Part shown: piece after piece, positions 12,720-24,299 of the stretch
Position numbering within the stretch: the stretch's first letter is position 1
Layout of the letters: every line of letters begins with the position of its first letter
NCBI RefSeq assembly: GCF_002776525.5
Contig: NC_045447.1
Location: 25,146,909-25,210,908, forward strand
Reading direction: 5' to 3'
DNA from: Piliocolobus tephrosceles
Lineage: Eukaryota; Chordata; Mammalia; Primates; Cercopithecidae
Length of the DNA: 64,000 nucleotides
Translations under genes and position numbers: made by a program
Notes under the pieces: generated by a model
Databases searched by the model: none
What the model was told of the DNA's origin: nothing
Seen by the model: the letters and a program-made list of their open reading frames with translations, nothing else

Positions 12720-12800
12720 TTTATTTACTGTGATTCCACAGCATGCCAGACACCATGGGCGCTAAGAATACAACAATGAGTGATACAGACAAAAACCCTT

Positions 12801-13862
12801 GCTCTGTGCCATGGGTTAAGGGTTGATTCCAGGGCTGGGGTGCAAGATGAGCCTGGTACATGCTGAAGACCCAGAAAGTAAGAAACGCTCAAAAAATGAC
12901 AGGGAGTTGTTCAAAGGACAGAGGAGCCTGCGTGAAGGGGCTGCCACTGGGCAAATCTGGAAAGAATTGGGCATCAGAAAAAAAAATAATGATGGTAATT
13001 GATTATAACCCATAAAATAGACATCCAGCAGTCTAAATTGATCTAAATAAGCAGGTAAAGAAATAAATAAATGGAGGAGAAAGGAGAGATCTTTCTACAG
13101 TACAATTCCAATTAATAAATACAGAAGAAACGATGGAAATAGGAAATCACTATTTGGCAAACAGCACAGTTATCAATGTTGTAGGCAAGAATCAACAATA
13201 GATGCTAAAATTAGTGGACAGAAAAGCACGATGAAAAATGAGATATTTGCATAGTCTCAAAATATCTCCGCACAAAACATTTATTAACACAAAGAATAAA
13301 AGAGTAGGAACTTTACAGAGAAGGAACCTGGCAGACACCACCTTAACTAAGTGTTCAATGCTAACATCACCAGTAGTAAGTCATCAATACCATATGTCCC
13401 CGATGTCAGGCACTGAGAAGAAAACAGCATCACTTCTGGGGTATTCTTGCCAGAAATGCATACCCTGAGTCATCCTACAAATGTCTCACAAATCCAGGAG
13501 AAGCATTCTATAAGACAACCGGTGGGGACTTTTTAAAGAAGTCAAGGGCACAGAATTCCACGAATGACCAAGGATCTGCCCCTGACTGAAGACTAAAGAG
13601 GTAAGACAACTAAATGCAATGTGGGATCCTGGATCGGTTCCTAGGCCAGAAAAAAGACCATTAATGGGGCCATTGGTGAAATGTGAATAGGTCTACAGAT
13701 TAGTTAACAGTATTACATTAATCCAATTTCTTGTATAAATATTAATTTCATAGTATAATCTGAGCATTATACTATGGGCATAGAAGTTAACATTTGAGGA
13801 AGCTAGGTAAAGGTGTACGGAAACTCTTAGTACTTTTGCAGGTTTTTATGAGTCTGATGTTA
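12801..13862 (+). mobile_element. L1M (L1ME/L1MC-like) 3' end inside L2
   Basis: Old L1 3' UTR phrases in order: CCAGGGCTGGGGTGCAAGAT, GATTATAACCCATAAAATAG, CCAGAAATGCATACCCTGAG, GACAACTAAATGCAATGTGG, GATCCTGGATCGGTTCCTAG, then AGGTGTACGGAAACTCTTAG. The same 3' end type recurs at 61790-62400. Antisense to the gene. Confidence 0.75.
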
Positions 13863-14054
13863 AGCCCTTCCCTCACAAAGCTTACATTCTTGGGAAACAG
13901 GTGGGAAGATAGACAGGAAGTATATACAAATTATTTTTTAAACAGTAAAATAACCGTTAGATGAGTACTAGTACTATGAAGAAAAATGAAGCCAAAAAGG
14001 AGGATAGAATGGGGAGACGGTATAACTTTAAACAGTACTTAAGAGAAGGCTTGC

Positions 14055-14363
14055 CAGGCACGGTGGCTCACGCCTATAACCCCAGCACTTTAGGAGGCCG
14101 GGACAGGTGGACTGCTTGAGCCTAGGAGTTCAAGACCAGCCTGGCCAACATGCAAAATCCTGTCTCTACAAAAGACAAAAAAAAAAAAAAATTAGACAAG
14201 TGTGGTGGCACACACCTGTAGTCCCTCCCTACATGGGAGGCTGAGGTAGGAGGATCAATTGAGCCTGGGAGGCAGTGGGTGTAGTGAGTGGAGACTGAGC
14301 CACTGCACTCCAGCCTAGGTGACAGAGCAAGACGCTTGACTCAAAAAAAAAAAAAAAAAAAAG
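14055..14363 (+). mobile_element. AluJ-like element in L2
   Basis: Dimeric Alu starting CAGGCACGGTGGCTCACGCC, with CTGTCTCTACAAAAGAC in the left arm and a long A tail. Perfect 13-bp duplication AGAGAAGGCTTGC at 14042-14054 and 14364-14376. Confidence 0.97.
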
Positions 14364-14480
14364 AGAGAAGGCTTGCAAAGAAGGATGTATCCAGAGGGAT
14401 GAGCCAAGAAAATAACCAGGAAAGAGCATTATTCTGGGCAGGGAAACAGCAAAGGTCCTGAGGTTGCAATGTCTGGTGTG

Positions 14481-14995
14481 ACAGAGAAAAAAACAGTGTC
14501 AGACTGAACTGTGGCAATAAGTCAGCTCCATTCCCGCCTTGGTGGGAGTTGGCCACCCCATCCCACCCTCTCCATGCCCCTGTTCCTTCTGAACAAGATG
14601 CCAGATTAGCCGCCCGAAGGCACAGCAGAATAGCATTTTAGGGAAGATTCAGTCTTGAAGCCAGTACCTGAAGTTTAAATTTCCCTTGAACAATCTGTTA
14701 AGAAGATACCATTGCTGGAGACTGTCTTCCCAGTTTTCTAGAAGCCCAATACCCAGTTTGTCCTCCAGAACTGGGACAGAGCAACGTTTTTGTGATTGAG
14801 CACCAGAAGATGCCGGCTTGTGTTAAGGGAGCATGTTGGGTGAAGGATACACATCTTGCAATACAAGAATCACAGTTAGGTGGGTGAGATGTTCCCATTC
14901 TGAGAGGGACCAAAAGCTCCTCAGTTCTCATCTCCTAGGCATGCTCACACCAGGGTAACTGCCACCTGCATGATTCTTACTCTCCACGGTTAAGT
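14481..14995. other. Non-repeat intronic sequence
   Basis: No repeat, RNA gene or exon recognised. Confidence 0.45.
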
Positions 14996-15080
14996 GCCAC
15001 AATACTCATTGACCAATCATGTCTCTGCTTTAAAACCTTTAGTGCCTTTCCCTTTCCATGGGACAGCTCCCAGCCTAGAC
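14996..15080 (+). mobile_element. L2 fragment
   Basis: GTCTCTGCTTTAAAACCTTT followed by AGTGCCTTTCCCTTTCCATG matches the L2 phrase 'tctgcttaaaacccttcagtggctcccca'. Confidence 0.6.
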
Positions 15081-15478
15081 TGGTGCACTTATCTCTACAA
15101 CTGAACAACAGTGGGCATTTCCTAACTGCAAGAGAAGTTTATGAGGGGTAAAACTAAATTCAGTTTTAGGCTTTTCTTCTGTAAGTTGTCAGCTGAGACC
15201 TGTAACCTCATCATCAGGACCATGAAGGCACACACAGCAAACAAACTCCAGTAGAAAGACACGGAATCCACCGGTCCAGGCTACGTCATCAGCTTGTTTC
15301 GTTTTCTGGGCCTGAGCTCATGGCTGTGATTTTTTATTGCAGCCATATAACATGGTCATATTTTCTGCTAGTAAAATTGTCCCTGGGTCATACAATGGAA
15401 TCAGATTGATCAATATTTCACAGAGCTGTTGCAAAAAAAGCTTTCTGGTGTTCCTGCCCTTCTCTCCAACACTGCAAT

Positions 15479-15501
15479 ACACACACACGCACACACGCGC
15501 G
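15479..15501 (+). repeat. (AC)n/(CG)-interrupted dinucleotide repeat
   Basis: ACACACACACGCACACACGCGCG-type alternating purine-pyrimidine tract; it could adopt Z-DNA. Short. Confidence 0.9.
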
Positions 15502-15599
15502 TCTCAGAATGGCCCACCTTCATCAGCACAAAGAGATAATACTATCTCCTTATATAGCTGCCATAAAGATAAATGTGATAAATACTATAATTATTATTA

Positions 15600-15712
15600 T
15601 TCATTCACTCAACGAATATTTAATAAGCATCTACTATGTCTAGCCCTTGCTGGGAACAGAGGACATAGTAATGAATAAAATACAGGCTTAGCCCTCATGG
15701 GGATTTTTCATT
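15600..15712 (+). mobile_element. L2 fragment
   Basis: CATTCACTCAACGAATATTT, AATAAGCATCTACTATGTCT, then GAATAAAATACAGGCTTAGC and CCTCATGGGGA: the L2 'attgagcacctactatg' segment and the sequence that normally follows it. Confidence 0.75.
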
Positions 15713-15770
15713 TCCTTGGTGAGAAAAATTCTCTACCTGGTTTATAGAGTCCTCCACAAGAATAGCTAGT

Positions 15771-15848
15771 ATCTGTCTGTCTGTCCATCTGTCCCTCCAT
15801 ACATCCATCTACCTCTCTGTATCCCTCCCTCCTTTCCTCCTTCCCCCA
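15771..15848 (+). repeat. Pyrimidine-rich TCTG/TCCAT low-complexity tract
   Basis: Starts as TCTGTCTGTCTGTCC and decays into TCCATC and TCCCTCC variants, nearly purine-free for about 75 bases on this strand. Confidence 0.85.
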
Positions 15849-15984
15849 GAGACCCCACACACTCCCTTTATGTCCCACCACTCCCCAAATACTCCCTGCT
15901 AAGTAGACCACCTGATATTTTCAGCTTCCCTCAAAAGATATTTTTAAGCATTTTGAAATGCTATTTGCATACAAAGCCTTGGCT

Positions 15985-16185
15985 AATTAGAATCTTTCTA
16001 CCTTTTCCTTAGAGCCTGGCATGGCTTCATCTTTCCCCTTTACCAATTTCAGCATTAACTACCCACAAGCCTGCACATCTCCTCCAGCTGGTGTCCCTGA
16101 CCCTCCTCAAGCCACCAGTCTCCCCCCAGTTCCTCCCTTCACCTTGGCATCCACAAAGCTCAAAGGGAGCCAATGGCCTGACTTC
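15985..16185 (+). mobile_element. L2 fragment
   Basis: GAGCCTGGCATGGCTTCATC, ACCAATTTCAGCATTAACTA, CTCCTCAAGCCACCAGTCTC: diverged L2 3' region ('ggccctgcatgatctggcccc... ctcc...'). Confidence 0.5.
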
Positions 16186-16389
16186 TAAGGGGCTCATCTA
16201 GTCCTTCATCTCATCTCTGACAGTAGCAGATATCAACGGCAAGAACCACTTGCACTATTTCAGAATCTTCTGCTGAGGTCCACCATAGGACAGGCAGGGC
16301 AGAAGCTTTGAGTGACACCTGGCTGGTGGCTAGAAAGCAACCTCAGATGCACTCAGTGATGCCAACTATAGCAGGTAGCAAGCTACATG

Positions 16390-16455
16390 GAGGCCAAACT
16401 CCAGTGCCTTGCACAAAGCCTGATGCATAGTAGGTGCTCAATAATGGTCGATTGC
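16390..16455 (+). mobile_element. L2/MIR 3' end fragment
   Basis: CCAGTGCCTTGCACAAAGCC then GCATAGTAGGTGCTCAATAA, the shared terminal phrase of L2 and MIR. Confidence 0.7.
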
Positions 16456-17655
16456 TGTTAAAACTGTTTATCTTTGAAAGTTTTGCTAAGTAAGGTAGAT
16501 TTTCCCTCTATAGTTAGAGAGAAAATGAGCAATTTTATGCTAACTGTGCCCTTAAAAATTGGAGAAAACTGTTCTTAGACGGGTGCAAATTTCAACGGAT
16601 CAGGGGCTATGCAGGTAAGCTTCACGAGTCAGTCAGGCTGGAGGCCAGTGCTGGGAAGATGAGGGGAGTAGTCTAGCTCGCTCCTACTGACTGTTACATC
16701 CAAGTTTTCAAAACAGGTGGGACGTCAGAATTTTTAAGGATGAGCAACTATTGTGGCCGGATGGTGTTTGATCTCTGGTTCGACCTCTGTTTAAACACTC
16801 CTCCCTTCCCCTACCCAGCCCTCTCTATCTTGTTACACCCGTTTGGAACAGAAAAGGTGTTTTGATAATTAGCATAGTGTTTATATTCCAATGGGAGCAT
16901 TCAAAAGGCTTAAAAATAGAATGATTCCTTACACACCTTAGAGCTTTTCCCCTGAAGATCTTGTTTACACTAGCATTTTCCCTAGCAAATCTTTTGCAAA
17001 GGTCAACTGCAGTTTACAAAATCATAAACCAGCAACTCCAAATGACTGGGATTTTGTTGCATACACTGAGGCAACTTCAAAGTCCCACCCATTGGGTTCT
17101 TCTGCTTCAGAGCTTAGTGGCTCTGAGATTAATAGCTCTACAGACAAGTGCACATGAGGAGAGCCCCAAGGAGCGTATATCCTATCTCTTGAAGGCCTGG
17201 CTGCCAGAGGGAACCAAAAGAGGCTCTTGGAATTTGGCAGGCCTCTGGGATCCTGGAACAAACACGGACTTTGGTTTCAGGAAATTCGACTTAGAAGACT
17301 TAGACACCACCTTGCTAAGAGCCATTTTATCCCATTTACAGAAAGGGTGTTCTCATCACAGAAAAGAACCGGGGAAGCAATCGTCTTAAAAAGCAGCTCT
17401 CTCCTAGGGTAATATCTCAGTGTTTATATCTCCTTATCTTAGCCAGCAGGATGTTAAATAAAATGTGTGCTTAGAGGAGGAGAGGGTGGTCCAGGTTGGG
17501 GGAGGCTGAATACACAAAATTCATCTATTTTCTTTACCGCAGGACTTTTCAGAGCCTTTAAAGACCCAATGGCCACTGTGAATTTCTAAGACACAGTGTT
17601 TCATTCACAGGTTTATCTAGCCCTCAATTCACCTCCACCTTCCTCTCCCTTGTCC
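16456..17655. other. 1.2-kb non-repeat block; candidate noncoding element
   Basis: No repeat is recognised across about 1.2 kb, unusually clean for this intron. It includes AT-balanced sequence with Oct/homeobox-like short motifs (for example TAATTAGCAT at 16868). A 142-codon plus-strand ORF at 16961-17389 has no recognisable domain and overlaps ORFs in other frames. An enhancer is possible but only inferred. Confidence 0.35.
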
Positions 17656-17775
17656 CTGTGGAGCATACAGCCTGAGCCACATTTCAGAAGTAAGGGGAAC
17701 AAGCCTCAACTTCTAAGATTAGGAGAGAAAGGGACTTGCCTAAGATCCACAGCTCATTAAGTCTAACCTCAAACC
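17656..17775 (-). mobile_element. MIR fragment
   Basis: GAAAGGGACTTGCCTAAGAT, then CCACAGCTCATTAAGTCTAA: antisense MIR ('agtaacttgcccaaggtcacacagctagtaagt'). Confidence 0.65.
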
Positions 17776-18185
17776 CAAGACAAGAGTCTTTCCACAGCAC
17801 CCACCCTCCCTCCCTCAAGACCAATGCTGCCTGCCCTACCGGTTCAGCCAAACAAGATCTGACCAAAGATAGACACTGACTGCAGTGTTCAAGAACCAAG
17901 GAGTGATAGCTGCCAAGTTCCCAAGCCTGGCATAAACTGCTGAGAAGTATGAAGCAACAGCCGGGCCCAGAGCTGCAGGATCTTGGCTCTAAGAGGCCTG
18001 CCTTAGTGGTCAGCCAGCAACTGCTTTCATACCTCCAAAGGTGGGGCTGCCACCCCCTCCTGTAGGTTCCTCACAACTGGATACTGGCTGAAGAACATTG
18101 CTAGTGTTTTCTTCCCCGTGACTCCAATGTTCCACGTTGCAGGGTCTGGCAGGGGGATGTAGCTTTACGTTAAATCCATCTGCAG
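17776..18185. other. Non-repeat intronic sequence
   Basis: No repeat or gene recognised. Confidence 0.45.
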
Positions 18186-18375
18186 AAGAAGGCAGTCAAC
18201 CGCACAGACTTGAGGGACAGCAGTCCTGAATTCAAATCTCAACTCTACCACTTACTGGTTAACACTGAGATCGCTTCAAGCCTGTGAGCCTCAGTATCCT
18301 CATCTGTAAAAGGGGGGAATACCACCTCCCTACATGTGGGCAGGTGGGCACTGAGAGAGATTCTAGGGGCAGCTT
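18186..18375 (+). mobile_element. MIR SINE
   Basis: GAATTCAAATCTCAACTCTA, CCACTTACTGGTTAACACTG, CCTCAGTATCCTCATCTGTA, AAAGGGGGGAATACCACCTC: full MIR core in the sense direction. Confidence 0.85.
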
Positions 18376-18679
18376 CCCTTCACTCGGCACAGGCGTTAGG
18401 GAAAGCAGCTCTTACGTGTGGCAGCGGTTCCTGCTCACTCTCCTGTTTCCAGAGTTTGAACCTCCCTTATAGATTACTTGCCCCGACAGCTGCCCCTGGA
18501 AACTGCCCAGATGAACTTGCCGTGAAGGAAGAGCAAAGACCAAGCAGCATGTCTGGAGTAACAGCCGCCTCTGACCTTGGAGGGTTTTCTTGAAGGCCCA
18601 AGGTTCCCTGGTACAAGGCAGCCCAGGCCGGAAGAGATCAGAAAATCCTAGTAACTGTTGCTAAGGGATGTTTAAGTGC

Positions 18680-18785
18680 TGGTCCATCACTTAACCGTAC
18701 AGATGGGGAAAATGAGGCCAAGAGGGGTGGGATCTGTCTCGGCACCCACAGAGGTCAGCGGCAGCACCAGACAGGGCCTCCAACA
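18680..18785 (-). mobile_element. MIR fragment
   Basis: CCGTACAGATGGGGAAAATG followed by AGGCCAAGAGGGGTGGGATC: antisense MIR. Confidence 0.6.
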
Positions 18786-19413
18786 TCCTCCCATCCTCCT
18801 TTGGTGCATCCCACGACAGGGGAGGAAGATGAGGGGAGGAACACTAGGAAGGTGATATGGCATCCCCAACCCTCATCACGTTCCACTGATTTTTTAATAG
18901 ACTTTAACAATTTACTGACACCAGCGGAGCTTATAAAATAGTTTAATTGAATTAATTAGGCAGTCCCGACTTACTCCTGAGTTCCCCCTTTGGCTCCGGG
19001 GAGGCTGTGCCTGCTGCCTGTTTAACCCCTTGCATCCTAGAAAAACTGTTACTCACTCACATTTAAAACGATTCACCATATTCTCGGACAGTTTCTTTCC
19101 TAAACCGGCTCTTACCCTGGCCCCACCCATATCCCAGCCCTAAGCACATGTCTGCTGCCAGCATCTGCCAGACCTGAGTTGCTGAAATCCCATCCTAATC
19201 CCTATCCTAATCAAACTTAAATGGAGGAGATCCCTTTGTGTAGATGAATGTTCTTCTCCTGTATGTTCTCAGGGGACAGGGGCAGCAAGAGTGGGGTCAG
19301 TGCCCCAGCATGGGAGCCACTCATTGGTCTGTCCTGGGCAATGGCCACTCCTCACCATTCCTCCAATCTCCTTAGCCTCAACTTCCCTTGAAGGAGAGGC
19401 TGGTTCCTGCCAC
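18786..19413. other. Non-repeat intronic sequence
   Basis: No repeat recognised. The piece at about 18885-19085, with AATTGAATTAATTAGGCAG, is AT-rich and non-repetitive and could be a conserved element; not testable here. Confidence 0.4.
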
Positions 19414-19600
19414 ACAAAGTGTGGTCGGTGGCAGTATCAGTACCAGCTGGGAGCTTATTAGAAATGAATACTCTCAGGCTCTGCCCACACCTGCTTAATC
19501 AGAATCTCTGGGGGTGGGGCCCAGCAATCTGTGGTTTAGGCCCTCCTTCGGGTTCTAGGACAAGCTAACATTAAAGAAGTGGTCTGGGTGATCGCCAAGA
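19414..19600 (-). mobile_element. hAT-Charlie-type non-autonomous DNA transposon
   Basis: CAAAGTGTGGTCGGTGGCAG, GAATCTCTGGGGGTGGGGCC, CAGCAATCTGTGGTTTAGGC: one orientation of an abundant ~180-bp hAT element. A copy in the opposite orientation is at 57262-57415. Confidence 0.7.
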
Positions 19601-19629
19601 CTCCTTCCAGATTAAAAAGTCTGAGAAAC

Positions 19630-20345
19630 AATCTAAAACATGAAAATGCATTCACTTACAAGATATTCTTTACAGCATTATAACAGGGAAAAACTGTAAA
19701 TAGCAAAACATCCCCCAAAACAGGGCTGTTGAGGGTACAGCCACCTCATAAAATACCTACCGTCAAAACCCGCAAGGCTTACAGTAACACTGGGAAACAG
19801 GAATCTTATAATGTTGAGCTTTTTTAAAAAAAAATCAGGAGAAAATTTGTATCCATCCCACCTGTTAGTAAAAACACAATACCAGCCGGGCATGGTGGCT
19901 CACACCTATAATCCCAGCAGGCTGGGAGGCCAAGGCGGGTGGATCACCTGAGGTCAGGAGTTCAAGACCAGCCTGGCCATCATGGTAAAACCCTGTCTCT
20001 ACTAAAAATACAAAAATTAGCTGGGCGTGGTGGCAGGTGCCTGTAATCCCAGCTACTCGGGGGACTGAGATAGGAGAATCGTTTGAACCTGGGAGGCGGA
20101 GGTTGCAGTGAGCCGAGATTGCACCATTGCACTCCAGCCTGGGTGACGAGAGTGAAACTCCGTCTCAAACAAAACAAAACAAAAACAAAAACAATACTTG
20201 GAAAAAAAGATCAAAATGTCACAAGTGTCAGTATCTGAGTAGGGAGGGATCTCTAGGTGATTTTCTTTCTTCCTCATACTTTTCTGTGTTTTCTAATTTT
20301 TTCTATAAAGAACACTTGCTATCTGTTATAACGAAGAAAAACAAA
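19630..20345 (+). mobile_element. L1M 3' end split by an Alu
   Basis: TTTACAGCATTATAACAGGG and AAATTTGTATCCATCCCACC lie before the Alu; GATCTCTAGGTGATTTTCTT, CATACTTTTCTGTGTTTTCT and AAAGAACACTTGCTATCTGT lie after it. This is standard old L1 3' UTR. Confidence 0.7.
19883..20190 (+). mobile_element. AluSx-like element in L1M
   Basis: AGCCGGGCATGGTGGCTCAC through CCAGCCTGGGTGACGAGAGT, with a (CAAAA)n tail. A short duplication, ACAATAC, flanks it (left end near 19876-19882, right 20191-20197). Confidence 0.95.
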
Positions 20346-20391
20346 CTTGGTTTAATTGTGTTTTAAGACAGTGCTTAGAAACAAAGTTTCA

Positions 20392-20715
20392 GGCCCTGCA
20401 CGGTGGCTCACTCCTGTGATCCCAGCACTTTGGAACGCCAAGGCAGGTGGATCACTTGAGGTCAGGAGTTCAAGACCAGCCTGACCAACATGGTGAACCC
20501 CCATCTCTACTAAAAATACAAAAAAAAAAAAATTATCCAGCCATGGTGGTGGGCACCTGTAATCCCAGCTACTCAGGAGGCTGAGGCAGAAGAATCGCTT
20601 GAACCTGGGAGGCAGAGGTTGCAGTGAGCTGAGATCGTGCCACTGTACTCCAGCCTAGTCGACAGAGCAAGACTCCGTCTCAAAACAAAAAGAAAAAGAA
20701 AAAGAAAAGAAAAAG
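20392..20715 (+). mobile_element. AluSx-like element
   Basis: GGCCCTGCACGGTGGCTCAC through GACAGAGCAAGACTCCGTCT. It has a 13-A linker and a GAAAAA-rich tail. Confidence 0.95.
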
Positions 20716-21449
20716 CAGAAAGTTCCATGCTAACTTGGAATTCATTCAGATTTGGGCTAGACTGGGCTCTGAGCTTCTTGTCAGCTGGGACGGGAGGACA
20801 GGCCCTGAGCACAGGTGTGAAGGAAGGACAGGAGAGAGAATGGAGAAAAGGGCTTTCAGATGAACCACTTTAGGGAAGTGACTTCGTCCTTGGCAGATAA
20901 TTGGACGAATTACTGAAGTAAAAATGTAATGGTGGGAGAGGAAACAACCCTGAGGAGCCAGATCCAAGCGAAAGGAAAATAAATGCATGCCCATGAAGAC
21001 GTCCTTCACAGCAGCCTCACACACCTGAACACACCTGTCTGGCAGGAACACGCTCGTTATTAGGCCAATAATAAGTCACTGTTTCCAGGAACTTATAAGC
21101 CCTGGAAGCTGATGCTGGGCTGCAGGTCCACCCCAGCTGGCTTGAGCTAAGTGGACTCTGCAGGAATCAATAATTACAGAGTGAAAAGCAGGAACCAGGT
21201 GAACAAACACAGACCTGGAATTAGAAGCTGGCTGGCCAGGAGGCTCCCCTACTTAGAGGCCAGAATGGAGACTCATCCTGTACCCTACTCTCTTTCTGTG
21301 GTCTGGGAGGCCATGGCACCAATGACCTCAGCAGGAGAGACGGCATGAGCAAAGTGGGGAGGTAGAAAATCAAGGTGTATCTAGGAGAGCCATTTAGCAG
21401 GGATAAGGGGCAGCCAGGCAGGGAGTGGTGAGTTCATACAGGCTAGGCT
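20716..21449. other. Non-repeat intronic sequence
   Basis: Between two Alus; no repeat, RNA gene or exon recognised. Confidence 0.45.
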
Positions 21450-21450
21450 G

Positions 21451-21750
21451 GCCGGGCCCACAGTGGCTCATGCCTGTAATCCCAGCACTTTGGGAGGCCA
21501 AGGCGGGCAGATCACGAGATCAGGAGTTCGAGACCACCCTGAGCAACATGGTGAAACCCTGTCTCTACTAAAAATACAAAAATTAGCTGGGTGTAGTAGC
21601 GTGTACCTGTAATCCCAGCTACTCGGGAGGCTGAGGCAAGAGAATCGCTTGAACCCGGGAAGCAGAGGTTACAGTGAGCTGAGATCGCGCCACTGCATTT
21701 CAGCCTGGGTGACAGAGCGAGACTCCGTCTCAAAAAAAAAAAAAAAAAAA
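21451..21750 (+). mobile_element. AluS-like element
   Basis: GCCGGGCCCACAGTGGCTCA through GCGAGACTCCGTCTC and a poly(A) tail of about 19. Perfect 10-bp duplication GGCTAGGCTG at 21441-21450 and 21751-21760. Confidence 0.97.
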
Positions 21751-21760
21751 GGCTAGGCTG

Positions 21761-22349
21761 TGAGTATTGGGGAGCGGGATACAGCATGGGAGCATCTGCA
21801 TGCAAGCACCAGGGGCTAGGAGGCGCTGGACTGGGGGAAAAGGAATGAACCTTTTGACCCTGCGGAGCCACCACCCATCCCTAAGCAAGCCCAGGCCCTG
21901 AGACGGTGGCACCTTCAAGCTTGGGCTAGCAAGTCCCAGGGAAGAAAGCAAGCCACCATCCTCATTCCCCTCTCCCCCAATGTCAGTGGGCATCACATGA
22001 CACCCCAAGGGTTCTGGACAGCTGCCCACTGAGCCCTGAGATGCCCAAGTTTCCCTAAAAATCTCAGGAAAACAAATCTCAGGAAAAGTCCATCTGCAGC
22101 CTCATAGGGCACAAGGAGTGGTGCCATGGTCTGAAGCCACCTGATTTTTCCCCTTCCTTATCCACACCTGTGGTCAAAGTCCCAGTAACGATGCTCCACC
22201 CAGACCCAGGGGGACAGGGACATACAAGGCCTCTAGCCCCCAACCACCAAGCAAGAGCCACAAGTCCCAGAATGACCTGAGCTGCAGGTATCAGGCCGGG
22301 ATGTGCCTTGATCTTCCGTTAGCATCACTGCACACAATTGCAACAGGTG
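21761..22349. other. Non-repeat intronic sequence
   Basis: No repeat or gene recognised. Confidence 0.45.
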
Positions 22350-22492
22350 ACGGGACCATTACCTCCAACACGCTCCTTTCCTAAATGAGGCACCTCAAGC
22401 TCAGAGAGGGAGAGCGTCCTTGCTCAGGTCCCACAGCAGCCGAGGGGCAGAGCTGTGCCTCAAACCCCAGACTCCTGGCTCCTATCCCAGCT
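22350..22492 (-). mobile_element. MIR SINE
   Basis: CTAAATGAGGCACCTCAAGC, GTCCTTGCTCAGGTCCCACA, GCAGAGCTGTGCCTCAAACC, CCAGACTCCTGGCTCC: antisense MIR in order. Confidence 0.7.
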
Positions 22493-24299
22493 CAGCAATG
22501 ACTTGGCCACTCTGGGATTCACCGGCCTCAAGGTATAAATGGTGACTGACCCAGGAACTTACTGAAGCCCCACAGACCAAAAAGGAGGACTAAAACACAG
22601 TCATGAACTCACTGTCCCTAGAAGGGGCCCAAGCAGAGGCAGGAAAGATGATCATTTACCAAGAATGGCACTTAAGAGATTGAAGGGCAAGACCTGTTTG
22701 TTGGAGGGTGAAGGTGGCTGGGGTATAAATGGCCTTGACATTCCATCCTTATTATGCTATCTTGTGATTCTGTGATCCTCACTCCCCAGTGAGGCAGAAG
22801 CAGAGCCTGAGAAGGGGCAAGTGATAACTCTGCACAGTGGTCCTCAAACTGGCTTCCTCCAGCTGCCTCAGGGGCCAGCCAGACAGGGGCCAAGCACACA
22901 GGAACCTGCTCCCTAGGGGCTGACTGATGGTGACATCAGGCACAGCACCCATGGCCCAAGAAACTTTTAGGGACCCATAAAAATGCTTTCATTCCTTTTA
23001 AAATCAGAACTTAAAAGATGACATTTCAGATCAAAAAAATGTTTAACACAGAATATTAATATATTCACCTCTACACCGATGCAGTCATAAAAAATACTTT
23101 TTAATATTTTTGTATGAAGGAAGGAGTTCATGAAGACAAAAGTGCCTAAGGCCTATAAAAGTCATAACATGGTCCTCCCTCCTCCATTTTTTTAAACTGC
23201 TTTTATCTACGTATTTAACATCCTGAGCACCTGTGTGAGACTGCATTTATGAAAGAGTTCTTTAGCTAAAAAGGTTTTTGAAATCTCATAGTGGGTAAAG
23301 ATAATGTTTTCTCTATAAGTGTTAGGGTCTTAACTTACGAACAGGTAAAATGTGCTGTTACATCACTCACTGAGCTTTCCCAAGCCAAAGGCTCAAGACA
23401 TGAAGATTATTTTGACTGCCCGAGCCTCCCAGGTCTCAGCACCCATCTTGCTAAGGCTGTGGGTGCCACTGTTTCATGGAAATGCAGGCACACTGTGCAT
23501 CATCCTTGCTTTTAACATTCCTCTCAATTTAAGTCTTGAGACCCACAGAGCACTAGATAGAAAATAATCACACCGACCTCTTGAGAAAGGGATCCCCACA
23601 CTGCAGACTCAAGCTCCCACAGTGACACCCCCATGATTCTGAAGGGGGCAGCTCTCATGGGAAGGAGAGGAATCCTCAGATCGGGATAAATCAAACAACC
23701 CCATTGGAAGGAAAGAGAGTCCTTGAAAGAAAACCCCAGCTCATCTGAGGACAATCATCTAACTGGCTCTCAACCGTCCACGTGGAAGCATCGCCTGGCG
23801 AGTTGGTGAGACTCTCAAATGTACCTCCCCGCGACGCAGAAACACCAGTCTACAGGTGGCCCCAGGGGCCTCTCATGCAGGGGTGCTGGACAACCCTCTG
23901 GAAAGTACTTGCCTACTCATGATGAAAAAGGTAGTGTGGAGGTGTCCTCAGCCTGCTGGGCCTGGGTTTCTTGGTGCTGAATATCGGATAAGAATTCAGC
24001 AAAAGGGAATGAGAGCCAGGAAGCCTCATCGCCTGGGCAAGTCCCTGCCCAGGGTGGCAAGAGAACAGTGAACGGCCAGCAACCAGAAGGACAGAATGGC
24101 ACTGTCAAGCCAGACGAGGAAGCTACTCACCGGGGCAGGGGCCAAGCAGACCTGTGAACATCATGAACAATTGGAGCTGCAAGGGCCAGAGTGGTTGAGC
24201 TTGCTCTAGAGGCCAAAGGGGGTGCAGTGGACACAGTTTTGTTTCTGCCTCCTCAGCACCCCATCTTGTAGTATAGAACTATCTCATCCCTTCAGGTCC
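22493..24299. other. Largely non-repeat intronic sequence
   Basis: No confident repeat. At about 22930-23210 AT-rich sequence (CCCATGGCCCAAGAAACTTT ... AAGGCCTATAAAAGTCATAA) looks like an old interspersed repeat I cannot name. At about 23770-23890 there is weak MER20-like character. No coding signal. Confidence 0.4.

Larger units (their letters stand above)
12720..14480 (+). mobile_element. L2 LINE split by an L1 and an Alu
   Basis: Left part (12720-12800) ends GATACAGACAAAAACCCTT. The element resumes at about 13863 with CTCACAAAGCTTACATTCTT and GGTGGGAAGATAGACAGGAA, continues to 14054, and after an Alu runs 14377-14480 (CAGGGAAACAGCAAAGGTCC). These segments are consecutive in L2, so a ~1.06-kb L1 3' end (12801-13862) and later an Alu inserted into it. 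Confidence 0.7.

Noticed and set aside
16961..17389. 142-codon ORF in unique intronic DNA
   Set aside because: No domain or signal is recognised and it overlaps ORFs in other frames; length is within chance for one 64-kb window.
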